DNA of 36,823 nt from a virus. Below are positions 1 through 8,399 of the stretch, in pieces. The notes below the pieces were generated by a model. The model was not told where the DNA came from. It searched no databases and worked only from the letters and a program-made list of their open reading frames with translations. The stretch spans positions 1 to 36,823 of IMG/VR virus record IMGVR_UViG_3300004369_000685. One strand, 5' to 3'. A program made the position numbers and the translations under genes. Within the stretch, counting starts at the first letter, position 1. Every line of letters starts with the position of its first letter.

Positions 1-377
1 TCCTTATTAGTGGTTGTGCAAGTACAAAGCAATTAGAAATCTTTACTAAAGAAGTAGAACGTATGCCGTTAGACTTAGAACTTCCTCCAGTTGTCATATT
101 AGAACAAATAAATTGGAAGATTATAAATGAGGGTAATCAAGAAGAAGTATTTGCTGAACTTAAAAAAGCAAATATAGATCCTGTATTATTTGGTCTTACT
201 GATGAGGACTATGAGTTACTACAAAAAAATAATGTACAAATGAGAAATCAAATCATCAGATACAGAGCAATAATAGAAGCATATAAAGAATATTATGAGC
301 CTGAAGAAGCAGAAGGCAAAAACAGTATTATCAAGCCTAAAAACTTTGAACCAAAAAAATTAAAAAACGACGGTTAA
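1..377 (+). CDS. o-spanin-like (Rz1-like) outer-membrane lipoprotein, 5' end missing
   Basis: The frame is open from the window edge, so the start lies upstream. The first visible residues, LISGCAS, form a lipobox with Cys as the lipidation site, so the mature protein would be anchored in the outer membrane. After it come a proline-containing stretch (LELPPVV), a tryptophan (INWKI) and a C-terminal helical part (LTDEDYELLQKNN) ending in a charged tail. This layout resembles the o-spanin lipoproteins of T4-like marine phages, which join an inner-membrane spanin to fuse the two membranes at the end of lysis. No i-spanin partner is visible here; it may lie upstream. A Met at position 63 is in frame but starting there would remove the lipobox, so I reject it as the start. 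The spanin call rests on lipobox and layout, not on a conserved catalytic motif. Confidence 0.6.
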   Translation, partial: LISGCASTKQLEIFTKEVERMPLDLELPPVVILEQINWKIINEGNQEEVFAELKKANIDPVLFGLTDEDYELLQKNNVQMRNQIIRYRAIIEAYKEYYEPEEAEGKNSIIKPKNFEPKKLKNDG

Positions 378-438
378 AACTGTTTATTATAATCACCACT
401 TATCCTTATACTAATTCAAATTACCGGTTAAATATAAC

Positions 439-473
439 GTAAAAATTATTTTTACATCGGCTCAGTATTGAGC
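439..473 (+). terminator. two tandem hairpins between the spanin-like gene and the TonB receptor gene
   Basis: Hairpin 1 is GTAAAAA-TTA-TTTTTAC (439-455). Hairpin 2 is GCTCA-GTAT-TGAGC (460-473), followed by TTT. Both lie in the 128-base gap upstream of the receptor gene. They could end transcription of the spanin-like gene, but the T-tract is short, so termination strength is uncertain. Confidence 0.35.
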
Positions 474-505
474 TTTAACACACAAGCGATAATATAGGAG
501 TGGTT

Positions 506-3500
506 ATGAATATTCGCAACCTATTCCTTGGCATAATGGCTTCGTTTTTTATAACGACACCGTTGTATGCACAGGAAACAACCTCCGCAATTCGAGGAGT
601 AGTCACAGACTCTTCAGGTGCGGTGGTATCAGGAGCAGAAATCTCCGTAGTACATGAGCCGTCAGGTTCAGTATCGACCCAAGTAACTAATGAGCAAGGT
701 GTTTTCCTAGCACGAAATCTTCGTGTAGGCGGACCATACTTGGTCACTGGTGAAAGTGGAGCAAAATATGGTGCAGTTGATAGCATCTTTCTTGAACTTT
801 CTGAAACGGAGAGAGTACGTTTAGTACTTGGTGCCGCTGAGTCAGTTGAAGAAATTGTTGTTGTTGGACAAGCCGTAAATGCAGGTGGTCTTATCACAGG
901 ACCAAGAAGTACATTGTCAGCATCACAAATTGGTGACATAGCAAGTGTCAATAGAGATCTTAAAGACGCAGTTGCTACACAGCCTTTTGTTAATGTTTAT
1001 AGTATTTCATTCAATAGTAGCGACACAGAAAGTATCAGTATAGCAGGTACTAATGCTAGATATAGTGCTTTTAGTGTTGATGGTATTGGGCAATCAGATG
1101 ACTTTGGTCTAGAGTTTGGTGGTTATCCTGGAGTTAAATCTCCTATATCACTAGACTCTGTAGAGCAAGTATCTGTTAGTGTTGTAGATTATGATGTCAG
1201 AGACTCAGGTTCTACAGCAGGTGTTATCAATGTTGTTACCAAATCTGGTACTAATGAACTATCAGGTTCTGCGTATGGATTCCAAACTGGAGACAGTTGG
1301 GTTGGTGACGAAATCGACGGCCAAGATGTGACTATTGGTGAGTTCGAAGAGGACACACAAGGCTTTACATTAGGAGGACCTATTGTAAAGGATAAATTAT
1401 TCTTCTTCGTGAATTGGGATAAATTTGAAAAAATGGAACCTGGTTTATATGGTGCCGCAGGTAGTGGTGCTTTAATCGAAGTAGATGGTGTTAGTCTAGA
1501 AGATGCAAACAGAATTGTTGATATTGCAAGTTCAGTATATAACTATGATGCAGGTTCGGCCTCAGGTATGAATAACTCATTGCTTGATGAAGACATGTTG
1601 GTTAAATTGGACTGGAACATCAATGACTCACACAGAGCAACTTACACACATCAAACATCAGAGAATAATAATGTAAGTGAATACGGTGGCGGTAATACTG
1701 TGTTAGCACTAACAAGTGGTAACTACATCAAAACTACTGACTTGACTGCTGACAGTTTCCAACTGTTCAGTGACTGGAGCGACAGCCTATCTACCACATT
1801 TAGATATGGTGATAGATTAGTTGAAACAGCACAGTCAAGTGTTGGTGGCGATGACTTTATGAGAGCAATCGTAGAGTTAGGAGAAGGCGATAGAGGACCA
1901 CAAGTCCTAGTAGGACCTGATCCATTTAGACATTACAACTTCTTGGAAACAGAAACCAGTGAGTTAGAATTTGAAGTATCTTATTTAATGGGTGCTCACG
2001 AATTTGTTGCTGGATGGGCCAAGAATTCAGTTGATGTAGCAAACGGGTTTGTTGCATACTCAGACGGTGTTCTTGAATACGCAAGTATTGAGGACTTTGA
2101 GAACAAGAATCCTTATAGCATTGACTATAGAAACTCCCCAAGTGGTAATCCAGCCGATGGAGCCGCTTTCTTTGAAATCGAAACAACCAGTTTCTTTGTT
2201 CAAGATACTTGGGACGTCAGTGATAGACTAACTGTACAATATGGTGCTCGTTGGGAAGAAATTTCCATGGACGATGCTCCCAGGTACAACGAAACACTTG
2301 AAGGCTATTATGGCTTCAGAAATGATGTCAGTTTAGACGGTAAAGATGTTTTCTTGCCAAGAGCAAGTTTCACATATGACGCAGATGATTTCGGTGCTTT
2401 CCGTGAAGTAAGATTCAGGGGTGGTGCTGGATACTTTACAGGTGGTAGACCAAATGTATGGATGGGTGGTACTTTCAGTAATGACGGTATTGGTATCCAG
2501 AATGCTAACGTACCATTATCAGCGGCCGCAGGGTTCGATGGTTTTGATACATCAGTATTTGATCAATACATTTACCAACCTGGTCAACCTGGTTTTAGAC
2601 CAGCATACGCAGATCTATTAGATCCTAACTTTGAGTTACCTAGAGAGTTAAAACTTTCTGTTGGTGCTGATTGGGTAATGGGTGATGATTATTTCTTTAG
2701 TGCTGATTTCCTAGTAACCAGAACTGACAAAGATCTACACTTTAAGCAACTTAGAATCGGTAATCCAGCATTTGGCGGTATTGCTAATTGTGATATACCT
2801 GTTACTAACCTACCAATTGGTGTGGGCCCAGATGGCAGAGATATCTATGCTGATTACAGTCTTTGTAGTAAAGCAATGGAAAGGTTTATTGACTACTTAG
2901 GTTATGATATGTTACTTACTAACACTGACAAAGGTGAAAGTGAATTGTTTGCCCTTAGTGTAAGCAAAGCATTTGAAAACGGATTTGATTTCTATGCTAA
3001 CTATACCTGGATGGATGTTGATACAGTTGGTAACTTAACTTCAAGCAGAAACATTTCTAACTTTAAATATACAACTAAGTATGCTGACTTTAATGAAGAT
3101 GTACTTCATAGATCCGTATATGAAAGAGAACATTCCTTTAGTTTTGTAGGTAACTATACTGCTAATTGGTTTAAAAATGCTCCTAGCAGATTCTCATTCA
3201 TTGCTAGTGCTGTAAGTGGTGAGCCTTTCTCATACACATTAGGACAGTATAAAGACGGTGCTTTATGGGGTCTCGACAGAGAATCAGCAAGAGACGAAAC
3301 TGCGGCATTTTATGTCCCAGATGGATCTGGAACAGACGTAATTATACCTAGTTGGTTTGCTGATGACTTTAATGCGTATCTTGACGCTTCTGGCTTAAGA
3401 GCATACGCAGGTGGTTTTGCACCAATAAATGGTTTTGAAACAGATTGGAATTATAGACTTGACTTTAAATTTACACAGGAACTTCCTGGTGTAGGATTTA

Positions 3501-3760
3501 CAGACAAAGACAAGTTTATTATTACACTTGACATTCAAAACTTCCTCAATTTCCTTGATAGCGATTGGGGTAAGCAAACCAAAGCAAACGGTACAGCAAG
3601 AAGTATTGCAGAGGCTACACCCATCAACAATGGTGATGGTACATGGTCATATGAATACAGACCTGCTTATGGTATGAACATTGATAGAGTTGATAACCAA
3701 GTTACCAACTACTATAGAAGTTTGTATCGTATCCAACTTGGATTTAAATACGTTTTCTAA
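506..3760 (+). CDS. TonB-dependent receptor, Oar-like, with N-terminal carboxypeptidase-regulatory-like domain
   Basis: This is a full-length outer-membrane TonB-dependent receptor of 1084 residues, the usual size of Oar-like members. I place the start at the ATG at 506, five bases after AGGAG; a GTG at 500 lies inside that ribosome-binding site. Residues 1-22 form a signal peptide ending LYA. About residues 27-95 form a beta-sandwich regulatory-like domain (IRGVVTDSSGAVVSGA). A TonB-box-like EEIVVVG lies at 115-121, then a plug domain (about 125-240, with DNVVTKSGTN-type plug-end sequence VINVVTKSGTNELSGS), then the beta-barrel ending YVF, with the C-terminal Phe typical of barrel proteins. 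Such receptors import siderophores, vitamins or glycans using TonB energy. In a phage it is an accessory gene. Five of the first six Arg codons are CGN, while later ones are mostly AGA as in the neighbours, suggesting a recruited bacterial gene that is partly ameliorated. Confidence 0.93.
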   Translation: MNIRNLFLGIMASFFITTPLYAQETTSAIRGVVTDSSGAVVSGAEISVVHEPSGSVSTQVTNEQGVFLARNLRVGGPYLVTGESGAKYGAVDSIFLELSETERVRLVLGAAESVEEIVVVGQAVNAGGLITGPRSTLSASQIGDIASVNRDLKDAVATQPFVNVYSISFNSSDTESISIAGTNARYSAFSVDGIGQSDDFGLEFGGYPGVKSPISLDSVEQVSVSVVDYDVRDSGSTAGVINVVTKSGTNELSGSAYGFQTGDSWVGDEIDGQDVTIGEFEEDTQGFTLGGPIVKDKLFFFVNWDKFEKMEPGLYGAAGSGALIEVDGVSLEDANRIVDIASSVYNYDAGSASGMNNSLLDEDMLVKLDWNINDSHRATYTHQTSENNNVSEYGGGNTVLALTSGNYIKTTDLTADSFQLFSDWSDSLSTTFRYGDRLVETAQSSVGGDDFMRAIVELGEGDRGPQVLVGPDPFRHYNFLETETSELEFEVSYLMGAHEFVAGWAKNSVDVANGFVAYSDGVLEYASIEDFENKNPYSIDYRNSPSGNPADGAAFFEIETTSFFVQDTWDVSDRLTVQYGARWEEISMDDAPRYNETLEGYYGFRNDVSLDGKDVFLPRASFTYDADDFGAFREVRFRGGAGYFTGGRPNVWMGGTFSNDGIGIQNANVPLSAAAGFDGFDTSVFDQYIYQPGQPGFRPAYADLLDPNFELPRELKLSVGADWVMGDDYFFSADFLVTRTDKDLHFKQLRIGNPAFGGIANCDIPVTNLPIGVGPDGRDIYADYSLCSKAMERFIDYLGYDMLLTNTDKGESELFALSVSKAFENGFDFYANYTWMDVDTVGNLTSSRNISNFKYTTKYADFNEDVLHRSVYEREHSFSFVGNYTANWFKNAPSRFSFIASAVSGEPFSYTLGQYKDGALWGLDRESARDETAAFYVPDGSGTDVIIPSWFADDFNAYLDASGLRAYAGGFAPINGFETDWNYRLDFKFTQELPGVGFTDKDKFIITLDIQNFLNFLDSDWGKQTKANGTARSIAEATPINNGDGTWSYEYRPAYGMNIDRVDNQVTNYYRSLYRIQLGFKYVF

Positions 3761-3778
3761 AACTATCCAATAAATTGA

Positions 3779-3807
3779 AAAAAAGGGTGTTTCGGCACTC
3801 TTTTTTC
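3779..3807 (+). terminator. Rho-independent terminator after the TonB receptor gene
   Basis: An 11-bp stem with one G-T pair (AAAAAAGGGTG at 3779-3789, CACTCTTTTTT at 3796-3806) encloses a TTTCGG loop and ends in a run of T. It separates the receptor from the dnaJ promoter that follows at once. Confidence 0.85.
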
Positions 3808-3835
3808 TTGACATAAATAATATTTTTGTTATACT
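3808..3835 (+). promoter_or_regulatory. sigma70-type promoter for the dnaJ-clpA-lysozyme operon
   Basis: TTGACA (3808-3813), 16-base spacer, TATACT (3830-3835). The expected +1 is about 3842, one base from the ATG at 3843, and no Shine-Dalgarno sequence is present, so the mRNA may be leaderless. CATAAATA, a possible late-promoter core, overlaps the -35 box at 3812-3819. Confidence 0.8.
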
Positions 3836-3842
3836 AATGACT

Positions 3843-4649
3843 ATGGATCACTACCAAACTTTGGGGGTCTCTCGCGACGCCTCACAACAGGATATTAAGA
3901 AAGCCTATCGCAAACTAGCGATGAAGCATCATCCTGACAAAGGTGGTGATGAACAACAGTTCAAACTGATTAATGAAGCATACGACACATTAAGTGATCC
4001 AAACAAACGTGCTCAGTATGATAACCCAAATCCGTTTGAACAGTTTGGGCAGGGTTTTGGTAACAGTCCGTTTGCTGATATATTTGGCGATATTTTTGGA
4101 CAACGTGTTAGAAGACCTGCAAAAAATCCAGACGGCATAATAGATGTTTCTATATCATTGTTGCAGGCATACACTGGAACAAACATTATAGTTGATACAG
4201 GACATGGTACTTTTGATGTAGCAATACAGCAAGGCATACAAGATGGTGCTAGGCTAAGACTTGCAGGGAAAGGTCCTATTAGAAACTCTGCATTGCCGCC
4301 TGGAGATTTAATTGTAAGGGTACAAATAAATTGTCCCTATAATTGGGGTAGAGATGGTTCGGATTTGTTCTTTAGGCAGAATATAAATGCCATAGATGCA
4401 ATGACAGGATGTACTATTCAAATAGCTCATATTGATAATAAGAAATATGAATTGAGGGTGCCTCCAGGTACCCAACCAGGTAGCAGGCTAAAAATGACTG
4501 GTCTTGGCATGTCAGACCCACGTGGTGTCGTAGGCAATTTATATATTTTAATAGAACTAGATGTACCCACTATAACTAGCGATGAGGACAAAGAACTTTT
4601 AAATAGGATTAAAGAAAGAAATTTTTATGGAAAGCAAATATATAGATAA
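3843..4649 (+). CDS. dnaJ: DnaJ/CbpA-like J-domain co-chaperone
   Basis: The N-terminus [14 protein letters not shown] and the HPD tripeptide in MKHHPDKGG show a complete J-domain (residues 1 to about 65), which stimulates Hsp70 ATPase. A Gly/Phe-rich linker follows ([19 protein letters not shown]). The C-terminal part has the two beta-barrel substrate-binding domains, but the CXXCXGXG zinc repeats of type I DnaJ are absent, so this is a type II, CbpA-like protein. At 268 residues it is slightly shorter than CbpA (about 306). I prefer the ATG at 3843 to that at 3837 because it gives the family's normal start and fits the predicted +1. The gene overlaps clpA by 23 bases. No DnaK is visible, so it presumably recruits host DnaK. 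Confidence 0.93.
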   Translation: MDHYQTLGVSRDASQQDIKKAYRKLAMKHHPDKGGDEQQFKLINEAYDTLSDPNKRAQYDNPNPFEQFGQGFGNSPFADIFGDIFGQRVRRPAKNPDGIIDVSISLLQAYTGTNIIVDTGHGTFDVAIQQGIQDGARLRLAGKGPIRNSALPPGDLIVRVQINCPYNWGRDGSDLFFRQNINAIDAMTGCTIQIAHIDNKKYELRVPPGTQPGSRLKMTGLGMSDPRGVVGNLYILIELDVPTITSDEDKELLNRIKERNFYGKQIYR

Positions 4650-6816
4650 TATTATTCAGAACGCAGTTACTTTTGCTAAAGACAAAAATCATGAATATGT
4701 GACTCTGGAACATATTATGTTCTGTCTTTTAGAAAATGAAGACATTATTACATTATGTAAAGAGTGTAAAATAGAAATTAATAATATTATAGAAGATTTA
4801 AATCATTATCTCACTGACGAACAACTTAATGGTTTAATAAGTCAGCATGGACCAAAAGGTGACCCTAAAAAAACACAAAGTATAGAAAGAATTGTACAAA
4901 GGGCATTAGCACAAGTAATTTTTAGTGGCAGAGAAGAAGTTAAACCTCTAGATATGTTTATTAGTATTCTAAGTGAAAAAAATTCTCATGCCGCATATTT
5001 TTGCAAATTAAATGGATTAGATAAAAATCTTGTTATAGATCATTTGGAAAACAAATTTAATTCTGCAAAGGGAAAAGAGTTAATAGAAGAATACACAACT
5101 AACCTTAATGAAGAAGCTCAAAATAATCGAATAGATAAACTTATTGGCAGATATGAAGAAGTAGATGAGTTAGTACATATACTTGCAAGGCGTAAAAAGA
5201 ATAATGTTGTATTAGTAGGAGAACCAGGCACAGGTAAAACAGCAGTAGCAGAAGGTCTTGCTAAAAGAATAGTGGATGGTGACGTACCAGATGTAATTAA
5301 AAATAAAATCATATACAGTCTTGCTGTAGGAGATTTACTTGCTGGTACCAGATACAGAGGAGACTTTGAAGAAAGATTCAAAGTAGTTCTAGAAACATTA
5401 GAAGCAAGTCCTAATGCCATTTTGTTTATTGACGAAATACATATGATTATGGGTGCAGGTTCGGCAGGTAGCAGTAGTGTTGATATTGCAAACATGATTA
5501 AGCCTGTGTTAGGCAAAGGCAGACTGCTTACTATAGGTGCTACTACACCAGATGAGTTTGCAGATAGTTTTGAAAAAGACAGAGCTTTGATGAGAAGATT
5601 TGCAAAACTGGATATAGAAGAAACCAGTGTTGAGGACACAAAAGAAATTTTAAAAGGTCTGAATAACTATTACGAAGATTTTCATAAAGTAAAATATTCA
5701 GAAGATATTTTAAAAAAGTCTGTTGATTTATGTCATAGGTACATTAAAAATAAAGCCTTCCCAGACAAAGCATTAGATGTTGTTGATGCCGCAGGTGCTA
5801 GAGTTAAACTCAGAGGAGAAGATACTGTTACCCTAAAAGATGTTATACAAGTTATCAGTAAAATATCTCATGTAGGCGAAGATGTAATAGACATAGAAAA
5901 AGTGGATAGTTATAAAAATCTGGATACCAGAGTAAAACAAACAATTTATGGACAAGACGAGGCCATAGATAAAATTGTGGAAAATATCATTGTTAGTAAG
6001 TCTGGACTCAGAGAGAAAAACAAACCTATTGGTAGTTTTTTATTAGTTGGGCCTACAGGTACAGGTAAAACTGAAACTGCCAAAACACTTGCTAAAGAAT
6101 TAGAATGTAAATTAATAAAATTTGACATGTCAGAGTATATGGAAAGACATAGTGTTAGTAAATTAATAGGTGCCCCTCCAGGATATGTAGGACATGCTGA
6201 AGGTAAATTAGGACAAGGTTTAATGTTGGCAGAGGTTGAGGACAATCCAAATTGTGTGCTACTACTAGACGAAGTAGAAAAAGCCGCACCAGAAGTTTTA
6301 AATGTTTTATTACAGGTTATGGACGATGGCAAACTAACAGGTAGCACAGGTAAAGTTGTGGATTTTAGTAACGTAATTTTATTAATGACAAGTAACCTTG
6401 GTGCCACTGATGCTGATGCACTTAAAATTGGATTTGGTGATCAAACAAAAGTTAAAGCAATAGACAAAGCAGTTGAAAAATTCTTCTCTCCTGAGTTTAG
6501 AAACAGGTTAGATGATATTATCACATTTAATAAATTAGCAAAAGAACTGATGGTAAAAATAGTGGATAGACTAGTTAAAGAAACTAACGAGCTATTATCA
6601 GAAAATGAAAGCTCAGTAAAAATTAATATTACTGATGCATGTAGAAATAAATTAGCAGATGACGGTTATAAACCCAGCATGGGTGCAAGGCCACTGAAAA
6701 GAGTGTTTGAAGATAAAATTAAAAAACCTTTAAGTAAAAAAATCTTATTTGAAGACCTAACACAAATAACAATCACTGTAGATGTATCAGGAGAAGATTT
6801 TATCTTTTCAACATGA
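4627..6816 (+). CDS. clpA: ClpA-like AAA+ unfoldase (Hsp100)
   Basis: A two-ring AAA+ ATPase of 729 residues. Residues 1 to about 145 are a Clp N-domain ([13 protein letters not shown]). D1 has Walker A GEPGTGKT at 198-205 and Walker B FIDEIH with D269/E270. D2 has Walker A GPTGTGKT at 475-482 and Walker [10 protein letters not shown] with D548/E549. The coiled-coil middle domain of ClpB is missing and the length is near that of ClpA (758 in E. coli). The tripeptide IGF (601-603) lies just before [10 protein letters not shown], where ClpA carries the ClpP-docking IGL loop. This suggests that it can dock on host ClpP and feed it substrates. It is translationally coupled to dnaJ upstream and shares ATGA with the gene downstream. 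No ClpP or ClpS is visible here. Confidence 0.93.
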   Translation: MESKYIDNIIQNAVTFAKDKNHEYVTLEHIMFCLLENEDIITLCKECKIEINNIIEDLNHYLTDEQLNGLISQHGPKGDPKKTQSIERIVQRALAQVIFSGREEVKPLDMFISILSEKNSHAAYFCKLNGLDKNLVIDHLENKFNSAKGKELIEEYTTNLNEEAQNNRIDKLIGRYEEVDELVHILARRKKNNVVLVGEPGTGKTAVAEGLAKRIVDGDVPDVIKNKIIYSLAVGDLLAGTRYRGDFEERFKVVLETLEASPNAILFIDEIHMIMGAGSAGSSSVDIANMIKPVLGKGRLLTIGATTPDEFADSFEKDRALMRRFAKLDIEETSVEDTKEILKGLNNYYEDFHKVKYSEDILKKSVDLCHRYIKNKAFPDKALDVVDAAGARVKLRGEDTVTLKDVIQVISKISHVGEDVIDIEKVDSYKNLDTRVKQTIYGQDEAIDKIVENIIVSKSGLREKNKPIGSFLLVGPTGTGKTETAKTLAKELECKLIKFDMSEYMERHSVSKLIGAPPGYVGHAEGKLGQGLMLAEVEDNPNCVLLLDEVEKAAPEVLNVLLQVMDDGKLTGSTGKVVDFSNVILLMTSNLGATDADALKIGFGDQTKVKAIDKAVEKFFSPEFRNRLDDIITFNKLAKELMVKIVDRLVKETNELLSENESSVKINITDACRNKLADDGYKPSMGARPLKRVFEDKIKKPLSKKILFEDLTQITITVDVSGEDFIFST

Positions 6817-7442
6817 GAAGAAACAAATATAAACTTGAAGCATTAGGCACAGAACATTTGGGTAAAAAAGTATATCCTATAGACAAAGTTTATTATGATT
6901 CATATCAGTTTAAAATTTGTTTTGAAGGAAATTCTGTAAAGTATGACATTTTAATGTTTTCAGAGTTAGACAATTTGGTTAGTAATTTAACCTGGAATTA
7001 CAGAACACAATTAAGTTCTAAAAATATTAATTTATATTTAAATGAAAAACGTGTATTTGATACTGTTATAGGTTATTTCAAGCATACAGATTATATAGAA
7101 AAAATTTATGGTGCTATAGATCAAGATCATATAGATTCACTCAATGATTCTAGTACCGAGTATGTCTATAGGAATAAATACTGGTACGATAAGTATCCTA
7201 TTAAAATTACCTTTTCAAGAGCTTACGATTCATCTTTTAATACAAACGTAGGTAAAGAAATTAGAGATTTTATATTTGGTACATTTAACGAGTGTAGGTT
7301 ATACGATACATACACAAACAATTGGTATTCGAATTATTTGTGGCTTACAAAGGAAGAATTTACTCAAGGGTATCCTTTTTTAAAATTAAGTTACGGTAAT
7401 TTTATATATAAAATACAAAAAATAAAACTTATGGAGAAATAA
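6813..7442 (+). CDS. uncharacterised 209-residue protein in the chaperone operon
   Basis: I do not recognise a family. The protein is rich in Tyr, Asn and Lys, with no signal peptide, membrane segment or clear motif, so it is probably a soluble cytoplasmic protein. Its ATG overlaps the clpA stop (ATGA) and its stop overlaps the lysozyme start (TAATG), so it is co-translated with both. Position alone suggests a function linked to the ClpA-like protein, such as an adaptor or substrate, but nothing in the sequence shows this. Confidence 0.75.
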   Translation: MRRNKYKLEALGTEHLGKKVYPIDKVYYDSYQFKICFEGNSVKYDILMFSELDNLVSNLTWNYRTQLSSKNINLYLNEKRVFDTVIGYFKHTDYIEKIYGAIDQDHIDSLNDSSTEYVYRNKYWYDKYPIKITFSRAYDSSFNTNVGKEIRDFIFGTFNECRLYDTYTNNWYSNYLWLTKEEFTQGYPFLKLSYGNFIYKIQKIKLMEK

Positions 7443-7906
7443 TGTTTTTTGGAAAAGACACAAAATTAGATAGAGAAGCAGTTTTTGAACAGTTAAAAAT
7501 TGACGAAGGCGTGGTCTATGAAGTATATCATGATCACTTAGGATTGCCTACCTTTGGTGTAGGGCATTTGGTTTTAGAATCAGATCCCGAATTCGGTAAA
7601 GATATAGGATTTCCTGTAAGTGAAGACAGAGTCAAAGAATGCTTTGAAAAAGATTTAGATACGGCAATTAGCGAATGTGAAGTCTTATATGAAAACTTTG
7701 GCAACTGGCCAGATGAAGTTCAGCAAATATTAGTTAATATGATGTTTAACATGGGTAGAACCAGACTATCAGGATTTAAAAACTTCAAGAAGGCACTAGA
7801 GGCTAAAGATTGGAAAAAAGCCGCAGTTGAGGGCAGAGACTCAAAGTGGTATCGACAAGTTACTAACCGTGCTGAAAGATTAATGGAAAGATTAGAAAAC
7901 GTCTAG
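7442..7906 (+). CDS. e: T4-type lysozyme (endolysin, GH24 muramidase)
   Basis: At 154 residues it is close to T4 lysozyme (164). The pattern DEG...YHDHLGLPTFGVGH contains E22, D31 and T37, with spacings of 9 and 6 that match the T4 catalytic residues E11, D20 and T26. It hydrolyses the MurNAc-GlcNAc bond of peptidoglycan. The C-terminal lobe (WPDEVQQILVNMMFNMGR, then the ending with NRAERLMERL) also fits the family. There is no signal peptide, so a holin is needed for release. It is the last gene of the dnaJ-clpA operon, an unusual place for an endolysin. A late promoter follows immediately. Confidence 0.95.
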   Translation: MFFGKDTKLDREAVFEQLKIDEGVVYEVYHDHLGLPTFGVGHLVLESDPEFGKDIGFPVSEDRVKECFEKDLDTAISECEVLYENFGNWPDEVQQILVNMMFNMGRTRLSGFKNFKKALEAKDWKKAAVEGRDSKWYRQVTNRAERLMERLENV

Positions 7907-7908
7907 AT

Positions 7909-7916
7909 GATAAATA
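7909..7916 (+). promoter_or_regulatory. T4-type late promoter (GATAAATA)
   Basis: GATAAATA followed by GT lies 24 bases before the start of the small virion gene. It matches the NATAAATA late core used by T4-like phages, read by RNA polymerase carrying gp55 and the gp45 clamp. Confidence 0.75.
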
Positions 7917-7939
7917 GTATTATTATTTAGAGGAATACT

Positions 7940-8356
7940 ATGCCAGTTAATAGAAGAAGCATAAATGTACTAGGTTCTACTGGTACTAATATGAGCGAAA
8001 CAAGTATCGCTGTAAAAGGAGACTCCTTTTACGGCTACTCTGATGGCTGGCACACTTTCCAAGTAGTTTATAATCAATTTGTAGGTAGATTACATGTAGA
8101 AGCCAGCCTGGCAACTACACCTACAGACTCAGATTGGTTCCCAATAAAACCAGAAGTAACAGCAGGTACTGAATTTTCTGCAGGACTTAGTTACGTTCAG
8201 TTTAACAGCAATAATCCAGGTGATGGTTCAGAAGCATATACGTTTAGAGGAAACTTTACATACCTACGTATAAGAATGGACAGAGCTCATGTTGGAGATG
8301 GCACCACATACGATACCTCATACGGTTCAGTAAGCAAAGTAATTTTATCCGCCTAA
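7940..8356 (+). CDS. small putative virion protein
   Basis: A 138-residue protein without signal peptide or membrane segment, starting MPVNRRSINVLGSTGTNMS, preceded by GAGGA. It is rich in Gly, Ser, Thr and aromatic residues with alternating beta-type sequence, and has the look of a small structural or fibre-associated protein of marine T4-like phages. It has its own late promoter and is followed by the fibre gene cluster, which supports a virion role. The precise position in the particle is unknown. Confidence 0.65.
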   Translation: MPVNRRSINVLGSTGTNMSETSIAVKGDSFYGYSDGWHTFQVVYNQFVGRLHVEASLATTPTDSDWFPIKPEVTAGTEFSAGLSYVQFNSNNPGDGSEAYTFRGNFTYLRIRMDRAHVGDGTTYDTSYGSVSKVILSA

Positions 8357-8359
8357 TCT

Positions 8360-8367
8360 GATAAATA
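8360..8367 (+). promoter_or_regulatory. T4-type late promoter (GATAAATA)
   Basis: GATAAATAGTG is located 33 bases before the collagen-like fibre gene, immediately after the previous stop codon. The flanking TGATAAATAGT is the same as at 7908 and 19337. Confidence 0.75.
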
Positions 8368-8399
8368 GTGTAATAATACATTATTTAGGATAAAATTGA

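Noticed and set aside
475-951. 158-codon minus-strand frame opposite the start of the TonB receptor gene
   Set aside because: The plus strand has a clear signal peptide and domain; the minus frame has no recognisable protein features.
3812-3819. CATAAATA as a separate late promoter for dnaJ
   Set aside because: It lies in the -35 box and spacer of a good sigma70-type promoter and would give a leader without ribosome-binding site. It may be chance in AT-rich sequence.
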